From positions 62,001 through 126,000 of the forward strand of contig NZ_AKKU01000010.1 in the NCBI RefSeq assembly GCF_000272005.1: a DNA stretch of 64,000 nucleotides. The letters are read 5' to 3'. The translations under genes and the position numbers were made by a program. Of the stretch, positions 63,647 to 64,000 are shown piece after piece (the stretch's first letter is position 1; each line of letters begins with the position of its first letter). This stretch comes from Alishewanella agri BL06. Lineage in GTDB: Bacteria; Pseudomonadota; Gammaproteobacteria; Enterobacterales; Alteromonadaceae. The notes under the pieces are model-generated. The model saw nothing but the letters and a program-made list of their open reading frames with translations. It did not search any database and was not told the origin of the DNA.

Positions 63647-64000
63647 ATGTTCGAAACTCTGACTCAGATTGGTTTACCGCTAGCGCTGATCTTTATTATG
63701 ACCGGTGTCGGCATGAGCCTGCGACCGCAGAATTTTCACCAAGTCGCAACCCAACCGAAAGCGTTTTTCGTCGGGGCGGTGGCACAACTGATGCTACTGC
63801 CGCTGCTGGCACTTGGCGTGATTGCGGTGTTTCAACTTCAGGGCGAACTGGCAGTTGGTTTATTTATTCTGGCACTCTGTCCGGGTGGCACGACGTCGAA
63901 CTTATATAGTTATTTATCGAAAGCCGATGTTGGCTTATCAGTATCCCTGACGGCGCTGGTGGGTTTCGTTACTCCTTTTACCCTGCCATTTTTAGCAGCC
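63647..64000 (+). CDS. Bile acid:sodium symporter family protein (partial)
   Basis: The first 118 codons are present; the gene runs off the right edge. MFETLTQIGLPLALIFIMTGVGMSLRPQNF and LALCPGGTTSNLYSYLSKADVGLSVSLTA are the typical opening of BASS transporters (fragments: GVGMSL; CPGGTTSN with the Gly-Gly-Thr unwound helix). Takes up an organic acid with sodium; substrate unknown. Upstream, AAAAGC / GCTTTT at about 63616-63632 is a small hairpin. Confidence 0.85.
   Translation, partial: MFETLTQIGLPLALIFIMTGVGMSLRPQNFHQVATQPKAFFVGAVAQLMLLPLLALGVIAVFQLQGELAVGLFILALCPGGTTSNLYSYLSKADVGLSVSLTALVGFVTPFTLPFLAA

Noticed and set aside
1..64000. tRNA or rRNA genes
   Set aside because: No cloverleaf with TTCGA-type T loop and CCA end, and no rRNA-like segment, was noticed in the intergenic regions on either strand.

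Overview
The window reads as chromosome of a free-living marine or aquatic gammaproteobacterium. The gene set (paired leucine and valine/isoleucine degradation operons under a MerR-type LiuR, ImuAB-DnaE2, rhombosortase, DUF3025, DUF2750) best fits the Alteromonadales/Chromatiales group that holds Rheinheimera, Alishewanella, Arsukibacterium and Shewanella. The genus is an inference from family knowledge, not from a search. No rRNA, tRNA, CRISPR array, prophage or intact insertion sequence was found.

Layout. 1-3.6 kb: a NatAB-like ABC exporter (permease cut by the window edge), a DUF3025 protein and asnB. 3.65-3.92 kb: a 266 bp MITE-like element with perfect 24 bp terminal inverted repeats. 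4-9.3 kb: a phytase-like secreted esterase, a SecF without SecD, a small exported protein, and a four-gene operon made of a bare J-domain protein plus three unrecognised acidic or soluble proteins. 9.3-17.3 kb: RIO kinase, MoxR ATPase with VWA partner, cysK, a lipoprotein, an enoyl-CoA hydratase-like protein, gamma-glutamyltransferase and rhombosortase. 17.3-25.7 kb: a divergent surface-polysaccharide locus (YdcF-like, polymerase/ligase, three glycosyltransferases one way; WecA, flippase and pyruvyl transferase the other). 25.7-27.2 kb: small proteins and a ParDE toxin-antitoxin pair with an inverted-repeat operator.

27.2-47.4 kb is the metabolic heart. On the minus strand, thiolase, mmsA, acyl-CoA dehydrogenase, 3-hydroxyisobutyryl-CoA hydrolase, mmsB and an SDR form the valine/isoleucine (ivd-type) operon. 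Divergent from it run liuR, liuA, liuB, liuC, liuD, liuE and the two CoA-transferase subunits, which take isovaleryl-CoA to acetyl-CoA and acetoacetate. Palindromic operator candidates lie between the two operons. A periplasmic-type leucyl aminopeptidase follows.

The most unusual feature is a set of interspersed repeats in the gaps of these two operons (28.0-28.3, 38.2-38.7, 42.5-43.3 kb, with a fragment at 46.5 kb). Two sequence families share one design: an outer stem enclosing two small hairpins, each showing an ANGGAN hexaloop closed by C-G. The stems differ between copies yet remain paired. This is the structure and consensus of a CsrA/RsmA-binding site, so each repeat looks like a two-site CsrA-binding module built into, or opposite to, the amino-acid degradation transcripts. 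One copy has expanded and carries extra GGA-loop hairpins.

47.4-64 kb: glutathione peroxidase, D-lactate dehydrogenase, DUF2750, YqaA, a chemoreceptor, the SOS mutasome imuA-imuB-dnaE2 behind a perfect LexA box, rlmC, an ENPP-type phosphodiesterase lipoprotein, thpR, YgiQ-type radical SAM protein, a CDF metal exporter, a hairpin flanked by two perfect DnaA boxes, and the start of a bile acid:sodium symporter family gene.
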